A DNA stretch of 64,000 nucleotides. It comes from Acetobacteraceae bacterium AT-5844 (lineage in GTDB: Bacteria > Pseudomonadota > Alphaproteobacteria > Acetobacterales > Acetobacteraceae). The notes below the pieces were generated by a model that was given only the letters and a program-made list of their open reading frames with translations, searched no databases and was not told the DNA's origin. The stretch's first letter is position 1, and the number at the start of each line of letters is the position of its first letter. A program made the translations under genes and the position numbers. The stretch spans positions 54,476 to 118,475 of the forward strand of contig JH599934.1 in NCBI GenBank assembly GCA_000245075.1, read 5' to 3'. Positions 8,063-16,735 of this stretch are shown piece after piece.

Positions 8063-9793
8063 GTGAAGAAGGGCGACAAGCCGCTGCGCAGCCAGGCCTG
8101 GTTTGGCCGGCAGGACAAGATGGGGTTCTATTACCGCTCCTTCCTGAAGAATCGCGGCTTTCCGCAGGACCAGTTCGACGGCCGGCCGGTCATCGGCATC
8201 TGCAACACCTGGTCTGAGCTGAATCCCTGCAATTCGCATTTCCGCACCATCGCGGAGCATGTGCGATACGGCGTGCTGGAAGCCGGCGGCTTTCCGCTTG
8301 AATTCCCCGTCTCCTCCCTCGGGGAGGTGACCATGCGTCCCACGGCGATGCTGTTCCGCAATCTGGCCGCCATGGATGTGGAGGAGGGCATCCGCGCCCA
8401 TCCGCTGGATGGCGTCGTGCTGTTGATGGGATGTGACAAGACGACCCCGGCCTTGCTGATGGGAGCCGCGAGCGCCGACCTGCCCACTATCGGCGTCTCC
8501 GGTGGACCCCAGCTTCGCGGCGTCTATCAGGGCCAGATCATTGGCTCCGGTACCAACATCATCTCGATGAGCGAGCAGCTTCGCGCCGGTGAGATCACGC
8601 TGAAGGAGTTTCATGAAGCCGAGGCCGGCATGAACCGCAGCCACGGCTCCTGCATGACCATGGGCACGGCATCTTCCATGGCCTCCATGGTGGAAGCGCT
8701 CGGAATCGGCCTTCCCACCAACGCAGCCATCCCGGCGGTCGATGCGCGGCGCAATGAGCTGGCCCGCATGGCGGGGCGCCGCATTGTCGAGATGGTGCAT
8801 GAAGACCTGACGCCGACGAAAATCCTGACGCGGGAGGCTTTCGAGAACGCCATTCGCACCCTGGCGGCGATTGGCGGTTCGACCAATGCCGTGGTCCACC
8901 TCATCGCCATCGCGCGCCGCATCGGTGTCGATCTCACGCTGGATGATTTCGATCGCCTCGGCCGTGGTGTGCACTGCCAGGTGAACCTGATGCCATCAGG
9001 AAAGTTCCTGATGGAGGATTTCTACTACGCCGGCGGTCTGCCCGTGGTGCTGCGCGACCTGGGAGAGCAGGGGCTGCTGCACAAGGATGCGCTGACGGTC
9101 AACGGGCATACCATCTGGGATAACGTCAAGGACGCCAGATGCTGGAACCGGGAGGTCATCACCACGCCCGAGGAGCCCTTCAAGCCGGATGCCGGTATCG
9201 CCATTCTGCGCGGCAACCTGGCGCCCAACGGTGCCGTCATCAAGCCTTCTGCCGCGTCTCCTCATCTGATGCGCCACACCGGGCGGGCCGTGGTGTTTGA
9301 AAGCATCGAGGATCTTCACCACGCGGTCGATGACGACACGCTCGACATCGACGCAGACTGCGTGATGGTCCTGAAGAACTGCGGGCCGAAGGGCTATCCC
9401 GGCATGGCGGAGGTGGGCAACATGCCGCTGCCGCAAAAGCTATTGCGCCAGGGTGTGCGCGATATGGTGCGGATTTCCGATGCGCGCATGTCCGGCACGG
9501 CCTATGGCACGGTCGTCTTGCACGTCGCGCCTGAGGCCGCGGCAGGAGGGCCGCTGGCTCTCGTGCAAAATGGCGACATGATCACGCTGGACGTCGCCGC
9601 CGGCCAGTTGCAGCTGCACGTCGATGATGCGGAACTGGCCGCGCGCCGTGCCGCCTGGGTGCCGCCACCCGCGCATATGGACCGTGGCTATACGCGCCTC
9701 TATGTGGACCATGTGCTGCAGGCCGATCAGGGGGCGGATTTCGACTTCCTTGTTGGGAAAAGCGGCTCTCCTGTGCCGCGCGACAACCACTGA
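8063..9793 (+). CDS. IlvD/Edd-family sugar-acid dehydratase (L-arabonate dehydratase type)
   Basis: 576 aa Fe-S dehydratase converting an aldonic acid to its 2-keto-3-deoxy form. C56, C124 and C197 sit in the motifs (NPCNSH, GCDKTTP, SHGSC) that bind the [2Fe-2S] cluster in arabonate/xylonate dehydratases. The length fits that subfamily and not IlvD (about 610) or Edd. The gene starts with GTG at 8063 behind GGGGAAAGGGA. The next gene is a 2-keto-3-deoxy-arabonate dehydratase homologue, which favours L-arabonate or a stereoisomer such as D-fuconate as substrate. Enzymes for making the aldonate are absent from the window. Confidence 0.85.
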   Translation: MKKGDKPLRSQAWFGRQDKMGFYYRSFLKNRGFPQDQFDGRPVIGICNTWSELNPCNSHFRTIAEHVRYGVLEAGGFPLEFPVSSLGEVTMRPTAMLFRNLAAMDVEEGIRAHPLDGVVLLMGCDKTTPALLMGAASADLPTIGVSGGPQLRGVYQGQIIGSGTNIISMSEQLRAGEITLKEFHEAEAGMNRSHGSCMTMGTASSMASMVEALGIGLPTNAAIPAVDARRNELARMAGRRIVEMVHEDLTPTKILTREAFENAIRTLAAIGGSTNAVVHLIAIARRIGVDLTLDDFDRLGRGVHCQVNLMPSGKFLMEDFYYAGGLPVVLRDLGEQGLLHKDALTVNGHTIWDNVKDARCWNREVITTPEEPFKPDAGIAILRGNLAPNGAVIKPSAASPHLMRHTGRAVVFESIEDLHHAVDDDTLDIDADCVMVLKNCGPKGYPGMAEVGNMPLPQKLLRQGVRDMVRISDARMSGTAYGTVVLHVAPEAAAGGPLALVQNGDMITLDVAAGQLQLHVDDAELAARRAAWVPPPAHMDRGYTRLYVDHVLQADQGADFDFLVGKSGSPVPRDNH

Positions 9794-9816
9794 ATATGGC
9801 CGGGAGCGACGACATA

Positions 9817-10740
9817 ATGGCTGCCAACCCCCGCTATCGCGGTATTTTTCCTGTGGTGCCAACCACCTTTGACGAGACGGGCGCGCTGGATCTGGAGAGC
9901 CAGAAGCGCTGCGTGGACTTCATGATCGATGCGGGCTCCGACGGCCTCTGCATTCTGGCCAACTTTTCGGAGCAGTTCGTGCTCTCCGACGAGGAAAGGG
10001 AGACCCTGACCCGGGTCATTCTGGAGCATGTGGCAGGCCGCGTGCCCGTTATTGTCACCACCACGCATTTCAGCTCCCGCATCTGCGCGGAACGCAGCCG
10101 TCATGCCCAGGCGGCGGGCGCCGCCATGGTCATGATCATGCCGCCCTATCACGGCGCCACAATCCGGGCAGGAGAGGCCTCGGTCTACGACTTCTATCGG
10201 ATGGTCTCGGACGCGATCGATATTCCGATCATGATCCAGGATGCGCCTGTCGCAGGCACGCCACTCTCAGCGGCTTTCCTTGCCCGGATGGCGAAGGAGA
10301 TAGAGCAGGTTTCCTACTTCAAGATAGAAACCGCTGGCGCCGCGGCCAAGTTACGGGAGCTGATCGCGCTTGGAGGCGACGCGATCGAGGGGCCGTGGGA
10401 TGGTGAGGAAGCCATTACGCTGCTGGCAGACCTCGATGCCGGTGCCACCGGCAGCATGACGGGTGGTGCCTACATGGATGGCATCAGGCCGATCATCATG
10501 GATCATTTGGCCGGACGCCGTGAGGCCGCGGTGGAAGGTTACGCGCGTTGGCTGCCGCTGATCAATTATGAGAACCGCCAGTGCGGTCTTCTGGCGGCGA
10601 AGGCGCTGATGCGGGAAGGTGGCATCATAGCCTGCGACGCTCCGCGCCATCCCTTGCCTCCGTTGCATCCGGAGACCAGGGCGGGCCTGCTGGATGCGGC
10701 AAGGCGGCTGGACCCGCTGGTGCTCCGCTGGGGCCGATGA
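9817..10740 (+). CDS. 2-keto-3-deoxy-L-arabonate dehydratase-like (DHDPS/NAL family)
   Basis: 307 aa TIM-barrel class I aldolase/dehydratase. A Schiff-base lysine is expected at K169 (YFKIETAG). The N-terminal pattern GSDGLCILANFSEQFVLSDEE closely resembles the Azospirillum-type enzyme that turns 2-keto-3-deoxy-arabonate into 2-oxoglutarate semialdehyde. Start chosen at 9817 because GGGAG lies ten bases upstream; an in-frame ATG at 9796 lacks a site. Only 23 bases separate it from the dehydratase, so the two are probably co-transcribed. The final semialdehyde dehydrogenase is not in the window. Confidence 0.82.
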   Translation: MAANPRYRGIFPVVPTTFDETGALDLESQKRCVDFMIDAGSDGLCILANFSEQFVLSDEERETLTRVILEHVAGRVPVIVTTTHFSSRICAERSRHAQAAGAAMVMIMPPYHGATIRAGEASVYDFYRMVSDAIDIPIMIQDAPVAGTPLSAAFLARMAKEIEQVSYFKIETAGAAAKLRELIALGGDAIEGPWDGEEAITLLADLDAGATGSMTGGAYMDGIRPIIMDHLAGRREAAVEGYARWLPLINYENRQCGLLAAKALMREGGIIACDAPRHPLPPLHPETRAGLLDAARRLDPLVLRWGR

Positions 10741-10758
10741 TGCCTTGAGCCACGCCGT

Positions 10759-10792
10759 GGCCTTCCCGGCGAAAGCCTTTGCTGGGAGGGCC
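10759..10792 (+). terminator. Hairpin after the dehydratase pair
   Basis: Imperfect 12-bp stem (10759-10770 with 10781-10792, two mismatches) and a 10-base loop, 18 bases after the stop. It has little U-tract. It likely ends or attenuates the dehydratase transcript before the next hydrolase gene. Confidence 0.45.
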
Positions 10793-10982
10793 ATTGTCAG
10801 GGTGAAGGCAGTGGAGCGCGTGTGAGAACGCTTTCCCTCGATGAGGGCCCGTAACGGGCGCTGGCCGGCCATGGCGCAGAGCGCGGCGGATTTCTCCTGG
10901 TCAGGCTGGCTCCGCTCAGCGGGAGAGCAACCAAAGCTCGGACTCGTTCGTTGCGGGCTTGTCCCCAGGAGCTTGAACGGCT

Positions 10983-11591
10983 GTGAGCGCCCTCTCGACG
11001 GAATCCTTTACTTCAACCCCATGCATGCACCTTTGCGTCGATATGCAAAGGCTCTTCCTTCCGGGTTCGCCCTGGGAAACGCCCTGGATGGAACGTGTTC
11101 TTCCGAACGTCGTACGGCTGGTCTCCGCGCATCCGGAGCAGTGCATCTTTACACGCTTCATTCCAGCCGCCCGTCCCGGCGAGGGAAGGGGATACTGGAA
11201 AACTTATTATGAGCGCTGGGCCGATATGACCTTGGAGGCTCTTCCCGCGGAGGCAGTGGAGCTTGTGGACCCTCTGCCCCGTTTCACCCCGCCGGCCCGC
11301 GTGATTGACAAGGCAGTGTACAGCCCCTGGTCGGCCGCTGCGCTGAGCGAAATTCTGCGTGCGGAACGGGCCGAGCGGCTCGTGATCAGCGGAGCGGAGA
11401 CCGATGTCTGTGTTCTGGCAGCAGTCCTCGGCGCGGTGGACCGGGGCTTTCGCATCGTCGTGGCCAAGGACGCAGTGTGCTCCTCAGCCGACGAGACCCA
11501 TGATGCGATTCTGACGCTGTTCGGGAAGCGCTACAGGGATCAGGTCGAGCTCATGACGGTCGACGAGATCCTCGACCGTTGGCCTGGATAA
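10983..11591 (+). CDS. Isochorismatase-family cysteine hydrolase
   Basis: 202 aa. The family triad is visible: Asp in CVDMQ (about residue 20), Lys in VIDKAVYSPW (about 109-118) and a Cys nucleophile in ETDVCVLAAV (about 143). Such enzymes hydrolyse amides (nicotinamidase, N-carbamoylsarcosine amidase) or vinyl ethers. The substrate is unknown. A GTG start at 10983 is used. It is separated from the dehydratases by 242 bases and a hairpin, and is convergent with the next Bug gene, so its pathway link is uncertain. Confidence 0.8.
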   Translation: MSALSTESFTSTPCMHLCVDMQRLFLPGSPWETPWMERVLPNVVRLVSAHPEQCIFTRFIPAARPGEGRGYWKTYYERWADMTLEALPAEAVELVDPLPRFTPPARVIDKAVYSPWSAAALSEILRAERAERLVISGAETDVCVLAAVLGAVDRGFRIVVAKDAVCSSADETHDAILTLFGKRYRDQVELMTVDEILDRWPG

Positions 11592-11686
11592 GGGCGCCGC
11601 AGGCGATGTGGAAGGCGAGCGGCTCAGCCTCCACGGTGCGTTGCACCATAGGCAGCGAGCCGCAGCCTCGGTCATGCGGCCGCGCG

Positions 11687-12697
11687 TTAATCGACCCGCA
11701 GCCCGGCGCGGCGCACGACGTCGCCCCACCGGGTGCGCTCGGCGATGATGAAGTCACGGAACTGCTCGGGAGTGCCCGGTGCGGCTTCGGCCCCCTCGGT
11801 CTCCATGCGCGCACGCAGGCCTTCGGATCGCAAGGCCTGTGCGGAAGCGGCGTTCAGGCGACCCACGATATCCGGGGGAGTGCCGGCTGGGGCCAAGAGC
11901 CCATACCACTGGTTTGCCTCAAAGCCGGTGACGCCCTGCTCCGAGACTGTTGGGATTTCCGGTGCCGCGGTGAGGCGCTTCAGTGAGGAAACGCCCAGCG
12001 CGCGCAGCATCCCCGACCGGACGGGTGGAAGTGCCGGCGGTCCTCCCGTGAATGTCAGGTCGATAACGCCGCTGAGAACATCGTTCATCATGGGTCCGGT
12101 GCCACGATAAGGCACGTGCTCCATCTCGGTGCCGGTGGCCAGATTGAAGGCCGCCATGGCGATATGCGCCGCGGAACCGTTGCCGCCGGAGCCATAGGAG
12201 AGCGCCCGGGGCCGTTGCTTCGCCAGGGCAATCAGCTCCGGGATGTTCGTGGCGGGCACCTTTCGGGGATTCACCACCATGACATTCGGCACCACCGCAG
12301 CCAGGGTAATGGGCGCGAAGGATTCCACCGTATCGAACGACAGCTTTGGATACAGCGCCGGATTGACGGCCAGCGTGCCGATATGACCGAGGAGGAGGGT
12401 ATAACCGTCGGGAGGAGCATGGGCGACGAATTCGGACCCGATTGTCCCACCCGCGCCGCCCCGGTTCTCGACCACGAAGGGTTGGCCAAATGCTGCCTGC
12501 AACTCGGCGCCCAGGGCGCGGGCGATGATGTCCGTGGAGCCGCCGGGCGTGAAGGGGACGATGATGCGCACCGGCCTGTTGGGCCAGCTGCCCTGCGCCC
12601 GCGCGAGGGCCGGCATCGCCACGGCAGCCGCCATCCCGGCCAAGGCGGCACGGCGTGATAAGGATACGGCGGGTCCTGCCCTCAAGGGAGCCTTCAT
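11687..12697 (-). CDS. Bug/TctC-family periplasmic solute-binding protein
   Basis: 336 aa. The signal peptide (RRAALAGMAAA, cleavage after ALARAQ) is followed by the receptor domain with IIVPFTPGGSTD, VENRGGAGG and DGYTLLLG. The ATG at 12697 is preceded by AGGAGG, making the start firm. It is divergent from the LysR gene that heads the protocatechuate-type cluster, so an aromatic or tricarboxylic acid ligand is likely. No TctAB genes adjoin it. Confidence 0.9.
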   Translation of the reverse strand: MKAPLRAGPAVSLSRRAALAGMAAAVAMPALARAQGSWPNRPVRIIVPFTPGGSTDIIARALGAELQAAFGQPFVVENRGGAGGTIGSEFVAHAPPDGYTLLLGHIGTLAVNPALYPKLSFDTVESFAPITLAAVVPNVMVVNPRKVPATNIPELIALAKQRPRALSYGSGGNGSAAHIAMAAFNLATGTEMEHVPYRGTGPMMNDVLSGVIDLTFTGGPPALPPVRSGMLRALGVSSLKRLTAAPEIPTVSEQGVTGFEANQWYGLLAPAGTPPDIVGRLNAASAQALRSEGLRARMETEGAEAAPGTPEQFRDFIIAERTRWGDVVRRAGLRVD

Positions 12698-12733
12698 AGT
12701 GTTTCCTCCTGCCGGTTCTCGCTCGGCTTGCCC

Positions 12734-12746
12734 GCTTAGCCTAAGC
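12734..12746. promoter_or_regulatory. Palindrome in the Bug-LysR divergent region
   Basis: 13-base perfect dyad GCTTAG-C-CTAAGC, midway between the divergent starts. A second dyad, CGCCT-N8-AGGCG, lies at 12779-12796. Either may be the operator of the adjacent LysR protein. Confidence 0.42.
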
Positions 12747-12816
12747 GGATCGGGGCCCTGGCATCGCATTCCTTCTTCCGCCTGAGTTATAAGGCGATGG
12801 AATAGCTACGCCTGGA

Positions 12817-13830
12817 ATGATCATGACCGTACGCCGGTATCTGGACCAACGCCTGAAGCTGAACCATCTGCGGGCGGTCGACGCCATCGCGGCGCAGCGC
12901 AGTATTCTGAAGGCCGCTGCGGTCATCGGCGTCAGCCAGCCGGCATTGACCAAGAATCTGCGCGAGCTGGAGGATATCCTACAGCAGCGGCTTTTCGACC
13001 GTTTGCCCAGGGGGGTGCGGCCTACCGCGGCCGGCATGCTTCTGGCGCAATCGGCTCGCCGCATCCTGGCTGAGCTGCGCCGGCTGGACGAGGCGCTGGA
13101 CCACATCGCTAATCCCGAGGGCGGCACCGTGGCGCTGGGCACGCTTCCCGTCGCCGCGACGGCCGTGCTGCCGGGGGCATTGACGCGGCTGAAACGGGAG
13201 CATCCTGGCATTGGCGTGCGGCTCGAACAGGGTCGCACGGAGGAGCTGCTGCCCAAGCTTGCGGCTGGCGAAATCGATCTCATTGTCGGGCGCCTGTACG
13301 AACCTTCCGCTTCCGACAGCTTTTCCCGCGAGCCGCTTTGGGAGGAGCCGATTTCCATCCTGGCCCGCGCGGACCACCCCGTTTTCGCCAGCCGCGCGCC
13401 GAGCCTGGAGGAACTGCGCCGGTACGATCTGGTGCTGCCGACCGTCAGCCAGCGTGTGGGGCAGGAAATCGAGGCGCTGCTGGAAATGCTGGCGCTGCAG
13501 CCCGCCGCCTCGCTCCGCTCAAGCTCCTATGGCTTCATTCGTGAGATGCTGCATGCCACGGACATGATTTCTGTCATGCCGCGCCTGATGATGGCTGGGG
13601 ATCTCCTGCGCGGCACGTTGCGCGTGGTGCCTTTGCCGATCCCCGCTCCGCCCCGGCCGGCAGGACTTATTTTCCCGCGGGACCGGGCGCTGCCGCCCGC
13701 CGGCCAGGCCTTCGTCGCCTGCTTGCGCGCACATATCGCCGAGATTGGAAAGCGCGGGCTGACCGATATAACCAGCGCTGATATGAGCGGGCTGAAAAGC
13801 GATACGACAGCCGGGCGGCCAGGGCGCTAG
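12817..13830 (+). CDS. LysR-family regulator of the aromatic-acid cluster
   Basis: 337 aa. The helix-turn-helix occupies about residues 12-70 (ILKAAAVIGVSQPALTKNL) and the effector domain about 95-305. The N-terminus RLKLNHLRAVDAIAAQ places it in the GbpR/PcaQ-like LysR group. It is divergent from a Bug gene and 55 bases upstream of a same-strand operon for 2-pyrone-4,6-dicarboxylate breakdown, which it likely controls. ATG at 12817; a second ATG at 12823 is possible because no strong ribosome site decides. Confidence 0.88.
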   Translation: MIMTVRRYLDQRLKLNHLRAVDAIAAQRSILKAAAVIGVSQPALTKNLRELEDILQQRLFDRLPRGVRPTAAGMLLAQSARRILAELRRLDEALDHIANPEGGTVALGTLPVAATAVLPGALTRLKREHPGIGVRLEQGRTEELLPKLAAGEIDLIVGRLYEPSASDSFSREPLWEEPISILARADHPVFASRAPSLEELRRYDLVLPTVSQRVGQEIEALLEMLALQPAASLRSSSYGFIREMLHATDMISVMPRLMMAGDLLRGTLRVVPLPIPAPPRPAGLIFPRDRALPPAGQAFVACLRAHIAEIGKRGLTDITSADMSGLKSDTTAGRPGR

Positions 13831-13885
13831 GGAGGTCCTGACACCCTGGCAAGGGCCTACCGGCCGGGGTGGGAGGAAACGCCCC

Positions 13886-14770
13886 ATGACATCGGCTCCC
13901 GCCGTGCTGCGCGCGGCCATCGGCACCTATCCCCGCACCAGCGCCCTGAAAGAAGGGCAGGTGGAATCCCCGCTGGTGCGCCTGGACTTCGCCGATGTTC
14001 CGGTGATCAGCCGCGCCTTTGCGCCGATGGTCCGTGAACTGCGCTTCGATGTGTCTGAAATGGCGATCGCCACCTTTCTGCAGGCGAAGGCGGCAGGGCG
14101 GCCGCTGGTACTGCTGCCGGTGGTGTTGGCCGCGCGCTTCCAGCAGTCGGCACTCCTCTGCCGCGCGGAGAGCCAAATCACCGGTCCCGGCGACCTCGCG
14201 GGCAAGCGTATCGGCGTCCGGGCCTATAGCCAGACCACGGGCATGTGGCTGCGGGGGATCATCGCGGAAGAAGGCGGCCCGCAGCCCCAGGACTGCCGCT
14301 GGATCACTTTCGAAGATGCTCATGTCGCGGGCATCGCCGATCCACCTTGGGCGGAGCGTGCGGAGCAGGGACAGGACATGCTGGCGCTGCTTCGGGATGG
14401 CGCGCTGGATGCCGTGATTGTCGGCAACGATGTTCCGGCCGACCAAGGGCTGCGCACCGTCTTCCCCGATCCGGCAGCGGCGGCGGCCATCTTTTGGCGG
14501 CGGCATCATCTCGTGCCCGTCAACCATATGCTGACCGTCACGCGTGAGCTGGCTGAGCGTGAACCGGAGGCGGTGATCGAAGTCCTCCGCATGTTCCGCG
14601 CCGCGGCAATGCCGGTTCCTGCGGGAGAATATGGGCCGCCGCCGGCAAGCCGAGAGGCGCTGCGCCCGGTGCTGGAGCTCGCGCTCCGCTACATGACTGA
14701 ACAGGGCATGCTGTCGCGGCCGTTGATGCTGGAAGATATCTGGGACGGCCTTCCGGACAGCATCAGATGA
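13886..14770 (+). CDS. 4,5-dihydroxyphthalate decarboxylase-like / periplasmic-binding-fold protein
   Basis: 294 aa cytoplasmic-looking protein (no signal peptide) with the binding-protein-like fold of the Pht5 4,5-dihydroxyphthalate decarboxylase family: YPRTSALKEGQV, FDVSEMAIATF, a DLAGKRIGVRAY segment and TTGMWLRGI. Pht5 makes protocatechuate, which would feed the 4,5-cleavage pathway encoded just downstream. GGAGGAA sits before the ATG. The same family includes proteins of unknown role, so decarboxylation of an aromatic acid is a context-supported guess. Confidence 0.7.
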   Translation: MTSAPAVLRAAIGTYPRTSALKEGQVESPLVRLDFADVPVISRAFAPMVRELRFDVSEMAIATFLQAKAAGRPLVLLPVVLAARFQQSALLCRAESQITGPGDLAGKRIGVRAYSQTTGMWLRGIIAEEGGPQPQDCRWITFEDAHVAGIADPPWAERAEQGQDMLALLRDGALDAVIVGNDVPADQGLRTVFPDPAAAAAIFWRRHHLVPVNHMLTVTRELAEREPEAVIEVLRMFRAAAMPVPAGEYGPPPASREALRPVLELALRYMTEQGMLSRPLMLEDIWDGLPDSIR

Positions 14771-14789
14771 AAATGCAGGAGGAACAGCC

Positions 14790-15671
14790 ATGACACGCTT
14801 CGCCATCATCGGCTTTGGCGAGGTCGGCGGTATCTTTGCGCGCGACTTGCGGGCCGCGGGCGCCTCGGCCATCCACGCCTTCGACATCGATGAGGCCGCG
14901 CGTGCCCGCGCGGCGGCGGCGGGGGCCATTGTTCACGCCAGCGCGGCTGAAGCCGCGGCGCAGGCGGAGGTGGTTTTCGTCCCCGTCACCGCCGGGTCAG
15001 CCCTTGCCGCTGCCCGTTCGCTCGCCGGCGGGCTCTCGCATGCGCCCTTCGTGGTCGATGTGAATTCGGTGTCTCCTGGCACGAAGCAGGCTGCGGCACA
15101 GACCGTAACTGAAGCTGGCGGACGCTATGTCGAGGCCGCCGTCATGGCGAGCGTGCCGCCCAAGGGCCTTCGCTCTCCCATCCTGCTGGGAGGGCCGGAG
15201 GCTGCTGCCTTCATGGCTCTGATGGCCCCTTTCGGCATGGATCTCACGATTTATCCTGGCCCCATCGGCAAGGCTTCGGCCGTGAAGATGTGCCGCAGCG
15301 TCATGGTGAAGGGGCTGGAGGCACTGACAACCGAGTGCATGCTGGCCGCTCGCCACTACGGTGTGGAGCAGGACGTCCTGCGCTCCCTTTCCGACACCTT
15401 GCCCCACCCGGATTGGCGTGGCCTGGCGCGCTACGTGATCAGCCGTGCGCTGATCCACGGCAAGCGGCGCGCTGAGGAAATGCGCGAAGTGGCGCGGACG
15501 GTGAAGGAGGCGGGCGTGGACCCGCTGTTGAGTGCCCCCATCGCGGAACGGCAGGACTGGGCGGCCGCCCAGGGCCGGGCGATGACACCAGCAGAGTTGG
15601 CCACCACCGATCTCGACATGCTGCTGGCTGCCGTGGAGGCCGCCGCAGCTCGCCGCGTTGCCGCTGAATAA
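14790..15671 (+). CDS. NAD(P)-dependent dehydrogenase with DUF1932 domain
   Basis: 293 aa. An N-terminal Rossmann fold (IIGFGEVGGIFARDL) of the 6-phosphogluconate/3-hydroxyisobutyrate dehydrogenase type is followed by a C-terminal DUF1932 helical domain (about 190-260). The active-site region GKASAVKMCRS keeps the catalytic-type lysine of beta-hydroxyacid dehydrogenases. It has a good AGGAGG site and lies 19 bases after the decarboxylase-like gene. It probably oxidises or reduces a pathway acid. It is not LigC, which belongs to another family. Confidence 0.78.
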   Translation: MTRFAIIGFGEVGGIFARDLRAAGASAIHAFDIDEAARARAAAAGAIVHASAAEAAAQAEVVFVPVTAGSALAAARSLAGGLSHAPFVVDVNSVSPGTKQAAAQTVTEAGGRYVEAAVMASVPPKGLRSPILLGGPEAAAFMALMAPFGMDLTIYPGPIGKASAVKMCRSVMVKGLEALTTECMLAARHYGVEQDVLRSLSDTLPHPDWRGLARYVISRALIHGKRRAEEMREVARTVKEAGVDPLLSAPIAERQDWAAAQGRAMTPAELATTDLDMLLAAVEAAAARRVAAE

Positions 15672-15727
15672 CGCGCCTCGCAAGGCTGCTCTTCACAAGG
15701 GAGCAGCCGCTTACAGGAGGATCCATC

Positions 15728-16717
15728 ATGAATCTTCGGCGCCGCCATGCATTGCAGCTGGGTGGGATGGTTGCCGCGGCCAGCCTCGCTGCCCCCGCAG
15801 TCCGCGCTCAGGGCCAGGTACTTCTGCCCGACAAGCCTGTGCGGCTGATCGTGCCCAATGCCGCTGGTGGCGTGGCCGATTTGACCGCGCGTACCGTAGG
15901 CCAGGCCTTGTCCGAACGCCTCAAGCAGCCGGTGGTGGTGGAAAACCGCCCTGGTGCCGGCGGTATCGTGGCGGGACAGGCTCTGCTGGCGTCCCCGGCA
16001 GACGGTTCGACGCTCATGGTGGCGACCAATGCGCACGCGATCAGCGCGTCGCTGTTCCGATCGCTGCCATTCGACCCGATACGTGATTTTGCGCCGGTGG
16101 GGCTGATGGGCGCCTTCGCCATCGCGATCCTGGTGCCTCCTCAGTCTCCGCTGCGGACGGCCGGCGACCTCATGGCAAAGCTGAAGAGCGATCCGGACGG
16201 CAGCAATATCGGCACTATCAGCGTCGGCAGCACGCAACATCTGGCGGCGGAGCTGTTCAAGACAAGCGCGGGGCTGGAGACCGTCACCGTGCCGTTCAGC
16301 GGCACGCCGGCGCTGCTCACGGGCCTTCTGCGCGGCGACGTGACGGCAGCCTTCGAGATTGTGGCCCCCATCACCGGGCAGATTCGCGACGGATCGCTTC
16401 GTGCCATCGCTGTCACTTCTTCGAGCCGCGCTGCGAATCTGCCGGAGGTACCGACGCTGCAGGAAGCGGGGCTGGCGGGGTTCGATGTCACCTCCTGGAA
16501 CGCAGTCGTGGCCCCAGCGCGGACACCGGCGCCAGTGATCGCGTATGTGAATCAGCAGTTGAACGCCGTTTTGTCGGACCCTGCTATCCGCGCGCGGCTG
16601 CTGGAAGCCGGCGTGGAAGCGAAAGGGGGAGACCCTGCCGCGCTGGGCCGTCTGCTGGCCGAAGAGGCGGAGAAATGGCGTGGTGTCATCGAACGAGCCG
16701 GCATCGAGAAGCAGTAA
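15728..16717 (+). CDS. Bug/TctC-family periplasmic solute-binding protein
   Basis: 329 aa. An RRRHALQLGG signal peptide ends near AVRAQ (about residue 27), followed by the receptor domain with LIVPNAAGGVAD and VENRPGAGG. It sits inside the aromatic-acid operon between the DUF1932 gene and ligI, with GGAGG before the ATG, so its ligand is probably the acid this operon degrades, as for TphC-type terephthalate receptors. The membrane carriers are not in the operon. Confidence 0.9.
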   Translation: MNLRRRHALQLGGMVAAASLAAPAVRAQGQVLLPDKPVRLIVPNAAGGVADLTARTVGQALSERLKQPVVVENRPGAGGIVAGQALLASPADGSTLMVATNAHAISASLFRSLPFDPIRDFAPVGLMGAFAIAILVPPQSPLRTAGDLMAKLKSDPDGSNIGTISVGSTQHLAAELFKTSAGLETVTVPFSGTPALLTGLLRGDVTAAFEIVAPITGQIRDGSLRAIAVTSSSRAANLPEVPTLQEAGLAGFDVTSWNAVVAPARTPAPVIAYVNQQLNAVLSDPAIRARLLEAGVEAKGGDPAALGRLLAEEAEKWRGVIERAGIEKQ

Positions 16718-16735
16718 CAAGGGCAGAATGACAGA

